Assembly (NCBI RefSeq): GCF_018130955.1
Contig: NZ_JAFCJM010000001.1
Coordinates: 248,001-312,000, forward strand
DNA: 64,000 bases
Direction of reading: 5' to 3'
Source of the DNA: Bradyrhizobium liaoningense
GTDB lineage: Bacteria; Pseudomonadota; Alphaproteobacteria; Rhizobiales; Xanthobacteraceae
In this document: positions 37,388 to 45,745 of the stretch, in pieces
How the letters are laid out: each line of letters begins with the position of its first letter
Position numbering within the stretch: the first letter of the stretch is position 1
The notes under the pieces: generated by a model
Told to the model about the DNA's origin: nothing
Seen by the model: only the letters and a program-made list of their open reading frames with translations
The model's database searches: none
Made by a program: the position numbers and the translations under genes

Positions 37388-38881
37388 TCAGAACCGCGGA
37401 ATATCCGGAAACGCCAGCTTGCCGGCATGGACGTGCATGCGGCCGAGCTCGGCGCAGCGGTGCAGCGTCGGAAACACCTTTCCCGGATTTAGCAGGCCCT
37501 GCGCGTCGAAGGCGCATTTCAGCCGCTGCTGCTGGTTCAGGTCTACTTCCGAAAACATCTCCGGCATCAGGTCGCGCTTCTCGATGCCGACGCCGTGCTC
37601 GCCGGTAAGCACACCGCCGAACTCGACGCAGGCGCGCAGGATGTCGGCGCCAAAGGCCTCGGCGCGCTCGATCTCGCCGGGCTTGTTGGCATCGTAGAGG
37701 ATCAGCGGGTGCAGATTGCCGTCGCCGGCATGGAACACATTGGCGACGCCGAGCTGGTATTTTTCCGAGAGCTCGCGGATGCGCGCCAGCGCCTTCGGCA
37801 ATGCGCCGCGCGGGATGGTGCCGTCCATGCAGAGATAGTCCGGCGAGATGCGACCCACCGCCGGGAAGGCCGCCTTGCGGCCGGCCCAGAACAGATTGCG
37901 CTCGGCCTCCGAGGTCGAGATCTGGCAGGTGGTCGAGCCGCAGGCTTGCGCGATCGCCTCCACGCGCGTGATCAGCTCGTCGACCTCGACGCCGGGACCG
38001 TCGAGCTCGATGATGAGGAGCGCCTCGACATCGAGCGGATAGCCGGCATGGACGAAAGCCTCCGCCGCGTGGATCGCGGGCTTGTCCATCATCTCCATGC
38101 CGCCCGGAATGATGCCGGCGCCGATGATCCGCGCGACGCATTCGCCGGCCGCCTCGACTTCGGCGAAGCCCACCATCAGCGCGCGCGCCGTCTCGGGCTT
38201 TTGCAGGATCCGCACCGTGATCTCGGTGATGACACCGAGCAGGCCCTCCGAGCCGGTGATCACGCCCATCAGATCGTAGCCGGCGTTCTCGCACCCCTTG
38301 CCGCCGATCCGCAAAATCTCGCCGCTCATCAGCACGATCTCGCAGCCCAGCACGTTGTTGGTGGTCATGCCGTATTTCAGGCAATGCACGCCGCCGGAAT
38401 TCTCCGCGACATTGCCGCCGATCGAACATGCGATCTGCGAGGACGGATCGGGCGCATAGTAGAAGCCGGCATGCGCGACCGCCTGGCTGATCGCGAGATT
38501 GGTGACGCCTGGCTCGGTGACGACAACGCGGTTGTCGAAATCGATCTCGCGGATGCGCTTGAACTTGCCGAGCCCGAGCAGCACGCCGTCCTCGAGCGGC
38601 AGCGCGCCGCCCGACAGCGACGTGCCGGATCCGCGCGGCACCACCTTGATGCCCTCGGCGGCACAATATTTCAGGACCAGCGACACCTGCTCGGTGGTAT
38701 CGGGGAGCACGACGACCATGGGCGGCTGCCGATAGGCCGTGAGCCCGTCGGATTCATAGACCCGCATCTCCGCCGGACTGTCGATCACGCCCTCGCCCGG
38801 CACGATCGCGCGAAGAGCGGCAACGATCTCACTGCGGCGCGCCAGGACCGCGGTGTCGCTCGCAGGCATCATGATGGCCAT
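37388..38881 (-). CDS. glcD: Glycolate oxidase catalytic subunit
   Basis: 497 residues. FAD-linked 2-hydroxyacid dehydrogenase: VVPRGSGTSLSGGALP (FAD binding), GVTNLAISQAVAHAG, CSIGGNVAENSGG, GSEGLLGVITEI and the metal or active-site region NVFHAGDGNLHPLI with GEHGVGIEKRDLM. It oxidises glycolate (and often D-lactate) to glyoxylate. GGAGAG about 8 bases upstream supports ATG 38881. It heads the glcDEF operon. Confidence 0.95.
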   Translation of the reverse strand: MAIMMPASDTAVLARRSEIVAALRAIVPGEGVIDSPAEMRVYESDGLTAYRQPPMVVVLPDTTEQVSLVLKYCAAEGIKVVPRGSGTSLSGGALPLEDGVLLGLGKFKRIREIDFDNRVVVTEPGVTNLAISQAVAHAGFYYAPDPSSQIACSIGGNVAENSGGVHCLKYGMTTNNVLGCEIVLMSGEILRIGGKGCENAGYDLMGVITGSEGLLGVITEITVRILQKPETARALMVGFAEVEAAGECVARIIGAGIIPGGMEMMDKPAIHAAEAFVHAGYPLDVEALLIIELDGPGVEVDELITRVEAIAQACGSTTCQISTSEAERNLFWAGRKAAFPAVGRISPDYLCMDGTIPRGALPKALARIRELSEKYQLGVANVFHAGDGNLHPLILYDANKPGEIERAEAFGADILRACVEFGGVLTGEHGVGIEKRDLMPEMFSEVDLNQQQRLKCAFDAQGLLNPGKVFPTLHRCAELGRMHVHAGKLAFPDIPRF

Positions 38882-39133
38882 AATCGGAAACTCTCCTCGC
38901 CGGCGCAATTTGTGACGACAAATCAATCATGTCCGCAAGGCTTTGGGCAAGGATTTAGGCAAGACTTTGGGATGGTCATCCGAAGGTCCCATTGCTTTGT
39001 TGCAGCGCAAGTTCTCTCTGGGGCAAGTCTGGCATCGTGAAACCTGCCAAGGTTTCACGGCTTGTCCACCTGTCGCGGACCTGCCAAAACCACGACCCTC
39101 AATCTGACCCCGGGAAGAGACGAAGAGCATCCT

Positions 39134-39529
39134 ATGACAAAACTGACTTTGGGCGCACTGGTTGCCCTCGCCATGACCGCCGCAGCATCCAATGCGATGG
39201 CGCAGGACGCCGCAGCCGGCAAGACGTCGTTCAACAAGTGCTTGGCCTGCCACGCCATCGGCGAAGGCGCCAAGAACAAGGTCGGCCCCGAGCTCAACGG
39301 CCTCAACGGCCGCAAATCCGGAACTGCGCCGGACTACAATTATTCGGACGCGAACAAGAATTCCGGAATCACCTGGGACGAGGCGACGTTCAAGGAATAC
39401 ATCAAGGACCCGAAGGCCAAGATCCCCGGCACCAAGATGGCGTTCGCCGGTATCAAGAACGAGACAGAGATCAACAATCTCTGGACCTTCATTGCCCAGT
39501 TCGACAAGGACGGCAAGGTCAAGCAGTAA
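39134..39529 (+). CDS. Class I cytochrome c (c2/c550 type)
   Basis: 131 residues. A signal peptide (MTKLTLGALVALAMTAAASN, cleavage near AMA-Q) and one haem motif CLACH near residue 36; the axial Met lies in GTKMAFAG near 102. It is a soluble periplasmic electron carrier of the length expected for bacterial c2-type proteins. It is divergent from glcD, from which 250 bases separate it. A role downstream of glycolate oxidation is possible but only suggested by position. Confidence 0.92.
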   Translation: MTKLTLGALVALAMTAAASNAMAQDAAAGKTSFNKCLACHAIGEGAKNKVGPELNGLNGRKSGTAPDYNYSDANKNSGITWDEATFKEYIKDPKAKIPGTKMAFAGIKNETEINNLWTFIAQFDKDGKVKQ

Positions 39530-39550
39530 GGCCTCGCGCCGAGGCGGCCG

Positions 39551-40534
39551 CTAATCGGCGGCCGCCGTCACCGGAACGATCCCCGCGATCATCGCCTCGA
39601 TCTCGGTCTTGACGAGATCCGGCACCGCGTTCTGCACCATGTGGCCGAGCTCGGGCAGCACGATCAGCTTCGCATTGGCGACTGTCGCGGCAAACGGCCG
39701 GGCGTGGATATTGGTCGACACGGTCTTGTCGGGCTCGCCGGCGATGATCACCGTCGGAACCTTGATCTCGCCGTAGCGCGCAACTTGCGCGGCGACGGCC
39801 TCCTTCAGCGTCACCAGATCATAGGCGTTGGCGATGAACTCGCGCGGGCGCAGCAGCAGCGGCGTCGCCGAGTCCTTCACAAATCCATCCGGCATCAGTT
39901 GCGGCAGGAAAACGCTTTGCGCGCCGGGATCGAGCAGGAAATAGCCGAGCGGGAGCGTGACCGTGTAGGCGAGCAACGGACCGATCACCGGCGTTGCGAT
40001 GATCTTGTTGTAGCGGCCGACGCCGCCGCGCCAGGGATGGGTCACCGGCGCGAGCATCACGAGGCCCGCGACACGGGCCGGATGATCGAGCGCAATCCGG
40101 GCGCCGAGCGCGCCGCTCCAGGAGTGCACCACAAAGACGGCGCGGGCGATGCCGAGCTTGGCAAGCGCTTCGTCGATCATGCGCGCCTGCACGTCGGGCG
40201 TGGAATCCGCGCGCCGCGCCCGCGTGCTCCAGCCATGGCCAGGACGATCGATCAGGACCACGCGATGGTCCTTCGCCAGGAGATCGCCGAGCGGGCGCCG
40301 CATCGCCTCGAGATTGGAGCTCGCGCCGTGCAGCATCACGATCGGCGGGCCGGAATCGCGCGGGCCGAGGTCGACGACGTGCAGCGTTGCGCCGGCCACC
40401 TCGACCATCTCACCCGGTGGCGGATAGGCGTGCTCGACGGCAAAGACGCCGGCTTGCGTGATCAGCGCCAGCACAGCCAGCGCCGTCACGACTGAGATCA
40501 CGATCATGGAGATGGTCCGGGAAAACTTGGGCAC
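39551..40534 (-). CDS. Membrane-anchored alpha/beta hydrolase
   Basis: 327 residues. An N-terminal membrane helix (about 8-30) is followed by an alpha/beta hydrolase fold: PPIVMLHGASSN (oxyanion), VVLIDRPGHGWS, nucleophile elbow VVHSWSGALGA (Ser), acid in IIAGEPDKTVS and His in LPELGHMVQ. Substrate unknown. Start is GTG 40534. The gene is convergent with the cytochrome gene. Confidence 0.88.
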   Translation of the reverse strand: MPKFSRTISMIVISVVTALAVLALITQAGVFAVEHAYPPPGEMVEVAGATLHVVDLGPRDSGPPIVMLHGASSNLEAMRRPLGDLLAKDHRVVLIDRPGHGWSTRARRADSTPDVQARMIDEALAKLGIARAVFVVHSWSGALGARIALDHPARVAGLVMLAPVTHPWRGGVGRYNKIIATPVIGPLLAYTVTLPLGYFLLDPGAQSVFLPQLMPDGFVKDSATPLLLRPREFIANAYDLVTLKEAVAAQVARYGEIKVPTVIIAGEPDKTVSTNIHARPFAATVANAKLIVLPELGHMVQNAVPDLVKTEIEAMIAGIVPVTAAAD

Positions 40535-40827
40535 ACGACAGCTACGGTTCTAACCGATGACAGTTTCGCCCGCCGCCGGTTCCAGGGAAAGTACGGCCTG
40601 TGGATAGCGGGGGCATCTGGAACAGCAAAAATCATAATAAAATCAGCGCCAATTCCGCGGATTTCAGGTCGACGGCATCGGCTTCATGCGACCGTCATCG
40701 CCTCGTCCATATAATCGCCACGGTCGGTTCGGCCATCTAGGGCAAATGGGCGCCGATCCTCCACGCGAGTCCCGAGGGAACGCGGGAACGACCGGCAGAT
40801 GGTCTGGTTTGAACCGGAGATACCTTG

Positions 40828-41010
40828 ATGAGTGTCAGATCAAACGACGCTGCGATCGACGAGATCGTCGCGAGCTGCAATGGCGATCTTCGCGGTGCCG
40901 TGCGGGCGCTGCTGCTGATCAACGAACATCTCGAGACCGAGCTCGCTAAGCTCTACGCCGCGGCCGCCGACCACAGCCTGGTCGAGCGCGGCAACAGCGC
41001 GCTGCATTAG
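40828..41010 (+). CDS. Small conserved-type protein of unknown function
   Basis: 60 residues with an amphipathic helical core (SCNGDLRGAVRALLLINEHL, then ETELAKLYA). GGAGA lies 10 bases before ATG 40828, and TATAAT at 40710-40715 may be its -10 box, without a clear -35. No domain is recognised. The 293 bases upstream hold nothing else recognisable. Confidence 0.55.
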   Translation: MSVRSNDAAIDEIVASCNGDLRGAVRALLLINEHLETELAKLYAAAADHSLVERGNSALH

Positions 41011-41046
41011 AGCGCAAGGCGCCTTAGCCTCTGCTTTGAGCATCAC

Positions 41047-41310
41047 CTAGTCGGTTGCGCTCTCGCCGTCCTTCTCTTCGTCGGGATTCGCCGGCGGACA
41101 GGCACGGATCGTCGAGCGGGCAAGCTTCGCATCGGCTCGGGATCGATATGGGCCGTCGCCGAACCAGATGTCGCCGATGATGACCGGATTGCTGGTCACG
41201 ATCTCGCATTTGCCCGTGGCGCGATCGCCGACCACCCAGAACATGCCATCCGCCAGGCCCGCCGTTGCGGTCGCGAGCAGCAAGGCGCCTGCGGCTATCC
41301 AGCATTTCAT
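41047..41310 (-). CDS. Small secreted protein
   Basis: 87 residues. A signal peptide MKCWIAAGALLLATATAGLA is followed by DGMFWVVGDRATGKCEIVTS and a second cysteine in IRACPPANPDE, likely one disulfide. AGGAG 8 bases upstream supports ATG 41310. The family is unnamed to me; similar small proteins occur in related genomes. Confidence 0.65.
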   Translation of the reverse strand: MKCWIAAGALLLATATAGLADGMFWVVGDRATGKCEIVTSNPVIIGDIWFGDGPYRSRADAKLARSTIRACPPANPDEEKDGESATD

Positions 41311-41444
41311 GGCTTCGCTCCTGCCGTTCATGTCATGCAGGTAGGTCCGCGCAGGCTGGAATGATATCCCCCGACAACGCGACGGATCGGCGCGTGGTTA
41401 ATGCCCGAACGCCGCAATCGCTCAAGAACGCTGCGAATTGAGGG

Positions 41445-42095
41445 TTAGATATCGCGCCCCTCGACCTTCTCGGTCAGCGACTTGACCTGATCGGGGATCT
41501 TGTCGAGGTGCGGATTGACGGCGAGCGCCTTGCGATAGGCATCCAGCGCGCGCTTCTCGTCGCCGAGCTCCTGCATGATCATGCCGAGCCCGGCGAGCGC
41601 GCCGAAATGGCGGGGCTCGCGGATCAGCACCTGCTGGATGTCAGCCAGCGACCGGCCGTAATCGTTCTGCATGTAGTAGAGCGTCGCGCGCCGGTTCCAG
41701 GCCTCGATATAGTCGGGTCGCAGCTTGAGCACGGCGTCGAGCAGCTTGATCGCAACGTCGATCTTCTGCGCATCGACCGCTGCCTTCGCCCGCGTCATCA
41801 GGAGTGCCGCGGTGTCGCTCGGGGTCTGCAGCCAGATCGCCCAGATCCGCGCCTCGACATGCTTGGCACTGGCGTCGTCCGGCGCCGCCTTCAGCGCTCC
41901 GAACAGGAAATCGAGATTTTTGCTGCGATCGACCTTCGGCAGCTTGGCTGGCGCCTCCGGCAGCTTCTTCTGCTTGACCGGCGGCCCCTTGGGACCGTCC
42001 TGCCCAAGGTTTTGGGCAAACACCGGGGCGACGGCGACGATCGCAGCCAGAACAACCGCCAGACGGAGGGAGCGTGCGAAGAATCTCACTGTCAT
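41445..42095 (-). CDS. Periplasmic TPR protein
   Basis: 216 residues. A signal peptide (1-27) is followed by a Lys/Pro linker and about three tetratricopeptide repeats (about 100-205: AIKLLDAVLKLRPDYIEAWN, SLADIQQVLIREPRHFGALA, ALDAYRKALAVNPHL). It is probably a scaffold for protein contacts in the periplasm; the partner is unknown. Confidence 0.8.
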   Translation of the reverse strand: MTVRFFARSLRLAVVLAAIVAVAPVFAQNLGQDGPKGPPVKQKKLPEAPAKLPKVDRSKNLDFLFGALKAAPDDASAKHVEARIWAIWLQTPSDTAALLMTRAKAAVDAQKIDVAIKLLDAVLKLRPDYIEAWNRRATLYYMQNDYGRSLADIQQVLIREPRHFGALAGLGMIMQELGDEKRALDAYRKALAVNPHLDKIPDQVKSLTEKVEGRDI

Positions 42096-42198
42096 GGTGA
42101 AAGTCTAAACGCGACAAGCCGCCCTTGCATAGCAAGGACGGCGTCAAAGTCGTGTGAGACCGTGGTCTTGCGGGCGGGCGCGAGGCCTCAGCCGGGGC

Positions 42199-42324
42199 TT
42201 AGCCCTGGCGAGCCTTGAAGCGGCGCTGCACCTTGTTGATCACATAGACCCGGCCCTTGCGGCGGACCAGGCGGTTGGCACGGTGGCGACCGCGCAGCGA
42301 TTTCAGCGAGTTACGGACCTTCAT
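42199..42324 (-). CDS. rpmJ: 50S ribosomal protein L36
   Basis: 41 residues, [20 protein letters not shown] and [20 protein letters not shown]. This is the longer L36 form lacking the zinc-binding cysteines, as common in alphaproteobacteria where rpmJ stands alone outside the spc operon. Confidence 0.95.
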   Translation of the reverse strand: MKVRNSLKSLRGRHRANRLVRRKGRVYVINKVQRRFKARQG

Positions 42325-42532
42325 GGCAGAATCCTGAACGTTCGAAAGGCCGTGTTCGGCACTACCGTTTCGGCACGCGCGAATGTGGCAAAATGAGATC
42401 TTTCCCGCCGGCGGACGACCGCCCGGGACGGGGCGGTTCTTAAGCCATGGGGGGCGCCGGTGTCAATGCAAACGACCTGTTTCGAGCCGATTAACCCAAG
42501 CTGACTTCCGGATTTGGCCTGAATCGGCCCCA

Positions 42533-42955
42533 TTAATCCACCGGGAACTCGACCAAGGCCTCCCCGGTCGCGACCCGCTCCTCGTTCCAGTTGCGCACGA
42601 CGACGTCGATCTTTGCGGTCGCCTGCTTCGCCTTGATGAGTCCCGACGGCCAGATGGTGTCGCCGGGCCGGAGCGGCTTCAGCCAGCGGGTCTCGAGCCG
42701 GCGGTGGATCGCGCCAGCCGGATAGGCCCAGTCGGTGATCATGCGCGAGATCAGGCCAAAATTGTTCATGCCGTGCATGATCACGCCACCGAACTGGGTC
42801 TTGCCAAAACTGCCCTTCATGTAGTCGTCGTCGAGATGCAGCGGGTTGTAGTCGAGCGAGGCATCGCAGAACAGGCGGATGGACTCGCGGCTGACGGCGA
42901 ATTGCGGGCCCTCAATGAGATCGCCGGCGTTGAGACTGTCGAACGTGAGGATCAT
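42533..42955 (-). CDS. MaoC-like hydratase/dehydratase
   Basis: 140 residues, single hot-dog fold. The hydratase signature is seen as LDYNPLHLDDDY and GVIMHGM (catalytic Asp and His region). Members hydrate enoyl-CoA thioesters. It is divergent from the amidohydrolase operon across a 154-base region with a palindrome. Confidence 0.88.
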   Translation of the reverse strand: MILTFDSLNAGDLIEGPQFAVSRESIRLFCDASLDYNPLHLDDDYMKGSFGKTQFGGVIMHGMNNFGLISRMITDWAYPAGAIHRRLETRWLKPLRPGDTIWPSGLIKAKQATAKIDVVVRNWNEERVATGEALVEFPVD

Positions 42956-43059
42956 GTGCGCTCCTCCTTCACATCCCGTTCCGATTCAATCGGAACGGAA
43001 AAGGCGCCAGCGCGGGGATGGCCGCCGACCAATGCAACAATGGCGGCTTGCCAAATTCG

Positions 43060-43073
43060 TTATATGATATAAT
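43060..43073 (+). promoter_or_regulatory. Palindrome overlapping a TATAAT box
   Basis: TTATATGATATAA (43060-43072) is a perfect 13-base palindrome, and TATAAT at 43068-43073 could be the -10 box of the operon starting at 43110. Such A/T palindromes are typical GntR-type operators. No regulator gene is adjacent. Confidence 0.4.
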
Positions 43074-43109
43074 CAATTTGCGGAAAACGCGTTTGCCGGG
43101 AGGATCCAG

Positions 43110-43994
43110 ATGCCGAAACTCAAACTGCCTGACATCGAGAAAGTCGTCGCGATCGACATCCACACCCATGCCGAGGAACCCTGCGGCTGCCATCCCGACG
43201 ACGGCTATGACGACTTCCAGGCGCAGATGGCGGAGTATTTCAAGTCGCCCAACAAGCATCCGCCGACCGTGCCGGAGACCGCGGCCTATTATCGCGCCAA
43301 GAACATCGCGGCCGTGATCTTCCCGGTCGATGCCGAACGCGAGACCGGTTTCCGCCGCTACAACAATTACGAGATGCTGGAGGTCGCCTCCGACCATCTC
43401 GACGTCCTCATTCCCTTCGTCTCCATCGACCCGCACAAGGGCAAGCTGGGCGCGCGCGAGGCGCGCAAGCTGATCGAGGAATACGGCGTCCGCGGCTTCA
43501 AATTCCACCCGACGATGCAGGGTTTCTACGCCAACGACCGTCTGGCCTACCCGCTCTATGAAGAGATCAACAATGGCGGCGCGATCGCGCTATTCCACAC
43601 CGGCCAGACCGGCGTCGGCTCGGGCATGCCCGGCGGCATGGGCATGCGGCTGAAATACTCCAACCCGATGTACATGGACGACGTCGCGGCCGACTTCCCC
43701 GACCTCAAGATCATCCTCGCGCATCCCTCCTTCCCCTGGCAGGAAGAGGCGCTGTCGGTCGCGACCCACAAGCCGAACGTCTATATCGACCTGTCCGGCT
43801 GGTCGCCAAAGTATTTCCCGCCGATCCTGGTGCGCTATATCAACTCGATCCTGCAGGATAAGATGCTGTTCGGCTCGGACTGGCCGGTGATCACGCCGGA
43901 CCGCTGGCTCGCTGATTTCGCCAAGATCGATATCCGCGAGGAGATCAGGCCGAAGGTGTTGAAGGCGAACGCGAGAAAGCTGCTCGGGATCTAG
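43110..43994 (+). CDS. Amidohydrolase family protein (ACMSD-like)
   Basis: 294 residues, TIM-barrel metal hydrolase or decarboxylase. Seen: the IDIHTHAEEP metal site, GFKFHPTMQGF, LFHTGQTG, KIILAHPSFPWQEEA and the conserved MLFGSDWPVITPDRWL. It groups with ACMSD-like enzymes that decarboxylate or hydrolyse aromatic ring-cleavage products. Operon with the HAD and YbaK genes is suggested by short spacing; MaoC divergent. Substrate unknown. Confidence 0.85.
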   Translation: MPKLKLPDIEKVVAIDIHTHAEEPCGCHPDDGYDDFQAQMAEYFKSPNKHPPTVPETAAYYRAKNIAAVIFPVDAERETGFRRYNNYEMLEVASDHLDVLIPFVSIDPHKGKLGAREARKLIEEYGVRGFKFHPTMQGFYANDRLAYPLYEEINNGGAIALFHTGQTGVGSGMPGGMGMRLKYSNPMYMDDVAADFPDLKIILAHPSFPWQEEALSVATHKPNVYIDLSGWSPKYFPPILVRYINSILQDKMLFGSDWPVITPDRWLADFAKIDIREEIRPKVLKANARKLLGI

Positions 43995-44019
43995 CCCAAG
44001 AATCTGATTGAGGGTCTGC

Positions 44020-44760
44020 GTGACGATCAAAGCCGTCGTCTTCGACGCCTACGGAACGCTCTACGACATCCAGTCGGTGGCTGACATCACCGAGGATGCG
44101 TTTCCGGGCTACGGCGAGATCATCACGCAAATCTGGCGCATCAAGCAGCTCGAATACACCTGGTTGCGCTCGCTGATGCAGCGCTACCAGGATTTTGCGA
44201 CTGTTACCCGCGACTCGCTCGCCTATACGCTGCGCGTGCTCGGCCTCGTCCATGACGCTGTTGCGTTCGAGCGCGTGATCGAGAAATATCTTCACCTTGA
44301 CCTCTATCCGGACGCGGCGAGCGCGCTTGCGGCGCTGAAGCCGCGCAAGCTTGCCATCCTCTCAAACGGCAGCCCGGACATGCTGGACGCGCTCGTCCGC
44401 AACTCCGGGCTCGATCGGCTGCTCGACGCCACGATCAGCGTCGATGCGAACAGGATCTTCAAGCCGAGCCCGCAAGCCTACGCGCTGATCGGCGAGAAGC
44501 TCGGCACAAGCCCGGACGAGGTGCTGTTCGTCTCCTCCAACCCGTGGGACGTGGCGGGCGCGAAAGCGTTCGGACTGAAGGTCGCCTGGATCGAGCGGGT
44601 GACGCCCGAGGCCATGGCGCTGGCTTGCGTCGAGAACGAAGTCGTGGCACCGCTGACCATGTTCAAGGCGATCCGGACCCAGATGGACGAGCTCGGGTTC
44701 GCGCCGGATCACCGTGTTCGCTCACTCGCCGAGCTGCCAGGAATTGTCGCCCGCTCATGA
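44020..44760 (+). CDS. Haloacid dehalogenase, type II
   Basis: 246 residues. L-2-haloacid dehalogenase motifs are present: VVFDAYGTLYD (nucleophile Asp), LSNGSPDML, KPSPQAYAL (Lys) and SSNPWDVAGAKAFG. Such enzymes hydrolyse short L-2-haloacids to 2-hydroxyacids. GTG 44020 is preferred over an upstream TTG because GAGGG lies 6 bases before it. The gene starts 25 bases after the amidohydrolase and overlaps the next gene by 4. Confidence 0.88.
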   Translation: MTIKAVVFDAYGTLYDIQSVADITEDAFPGYGEIITQIWRIKQLEYTWLRSLMQRYQDFATVTRDSLAYTLRVLGLVHDAVAFERVIEKYLHLDLYPDAASALAALKPRKLAILSNGSPDMLDALVRNSGLDRLLDATISVDANRIFKPSPQAYALIGEKLGTSPDEVLFVSSNPWDVAGAKAFGLKVAWIERVTPEAMALACVENEVVAPLTMFKAIRTQMDELGFAPDHRVRSLAELPGIVARS

Positions 44761-45224
44761 GTCTGGAATCCGTTCGCGCCTTCTTCGCCGAGAAAGCCCC
44801 CGACATATCAGTGATTGAATCGCCGATCAGTTCGGCCACGGTGCCGCTCGCTGCCGAGGCCTATGGCGTCGAGCCCGGCCGCATTGCCAAGACATTGTCG
44901 TTACGGATCGGCGACCGCGTGATCCTGATCGTCGCCGCCGGCACGTCGCGGATGGACAACAAGAAGGTGAAGGCGCAGTTCGGCGGCAAGCCAAAAATGC
45001 TCGGGCTCGAGGAGGTCGCCGAGATCACCGGGCACGAGGTCGGCGGCGTCTGCCCGTTCGGACTGAAGGCGCCGCTGCCGATCTATTGCGACGTGTCGCT
45101 GCAAGCTTTTGACGTGGTGGTGCCCGCTGCCGGCTCAACCCACAGCGCCGTGCGCATCGCGCCTGACCGTCTGGCCGAACTGGTCGGCGCCGAATGGGTC
45201 GATGTCTGCGAGCACAGACCTTAG
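44757..45224 (+). CDS. YbaK/EbsC-type aminoacyl-tRNA deacylase
   Basis: 155 residues. Features of the YbaK/ProX family: AKTLSLRIGDRVILIVAAG, GTSRMDNKKVKAQFG, VGGVCPFGLKAPLPIY and the C-terminal SAVRIAPDRLAEL. Members clear mischarged tRNAs such as Cys- or Ala-tRNA(Pro). It is translationally coupled (ATGA) to the dehalogenase gene; this link is unexplained. Confidence 0.9.
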   Translation: MSLESVRAFFAEKAPDISVIESPISSATVPLAAEAYGVEPGRIAKTLSLRIGDRVILIVAAGTSRMDNKKVKAQFGGKPKMLGLEEVAEITGHEVGGVCPFGLKAPLPIYCDVSLQAFDVVVPAAGSTHSAVRIAPDRLAELVGAEWVDVCEHRP

Positions 45225-45262
45225 CGGGCCAGGATAGGTCCGAAATCCAGGCGACCTCGCGA

Positions 45263-45366
45263 CCTAAAGCGCGATGGCTTTAGATTGAATCTCCATCGCG
45301 ATTTAGCTCTTTGTTTGAGCATGATCTTTTCGGAAGACCGCTACGCACTTTTCCGGATCATGCTCT
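45263..45366. repeat. Dispersed repeat with TTTTCCGGATCATGC end
   Basis: The AAAGCGCGATGGCTTTAGATT start and the GAGCATGATCTTTTCGGAA / TTTTCCGGATCATGCTC arms are typical of a very common rhizobial intergenic repeat. Inverted arms are at about 45318-45334 and 45350-45366. Confidence 0.8.
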
Positions 45367-45586
45367 AGCCGCCCCAGCCGCAGTAGGGGCGGCAGCGATA
45401 GCGCGCACTATGCCAATGGCCCCAGCCGCGGTGCCACCAGCCGAAACGCGCTTGGACCAGGTCGCTCTCCTGCACCGTTGGCTTGGCGACTCCGGACAAA
45501 GGAGTGACCGGAGCAGCCATTGCCGGTGCGCCGAGCAATATCGCGCCAATCACGAAAAGCGCTGCAGGAATTTTGCTCATGGACAT
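45365..45586 (-). CDS. Small secreted Trp/Arg/Cys-rich protein
   Basis: 73 residues. A signal peptide MSMSKIPAALFVIGAILLGA is cleaved near AMA-A; the mature tail reads ARFGWWHRGWGHWHSARYRC and ends RPYCGWGG. GGAGGA 5 bases upstream supports ATG 45586. It belongs to the type of short Trp/His-rich exported proteins common in Bradyrhizobium; function unknown. Confidence 0.7.
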   Translation of the reverse strand: MSMSKIPAALFVIGAILLGAPAMAAPVTPLSGVAKPTVQESDLVQARFGWWHRGWGHWHSARYRCRPYCGWGG

Positions 45587-45745
45587 CACATTCCTCCAAA
45601 CCGCGATTTCCAACCGCAATCAACTTGGCTGATTGCAATTCGTTGCACGGTTATGACGGTTTCGGGCCAGGGCCGGTCCTTAAACCGCCACGGTGCCGAA
45701 TGCGATGCTTGCTGCCTATGCGTTGGGGAGGCTACCATATGGACG

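Noticed and set aside
37595..39040. Plus-strand frame of about 480 codons opposite glcD
   Set aside because: Antisense of a well-conserved FAD enzyme; no start signal or domain.
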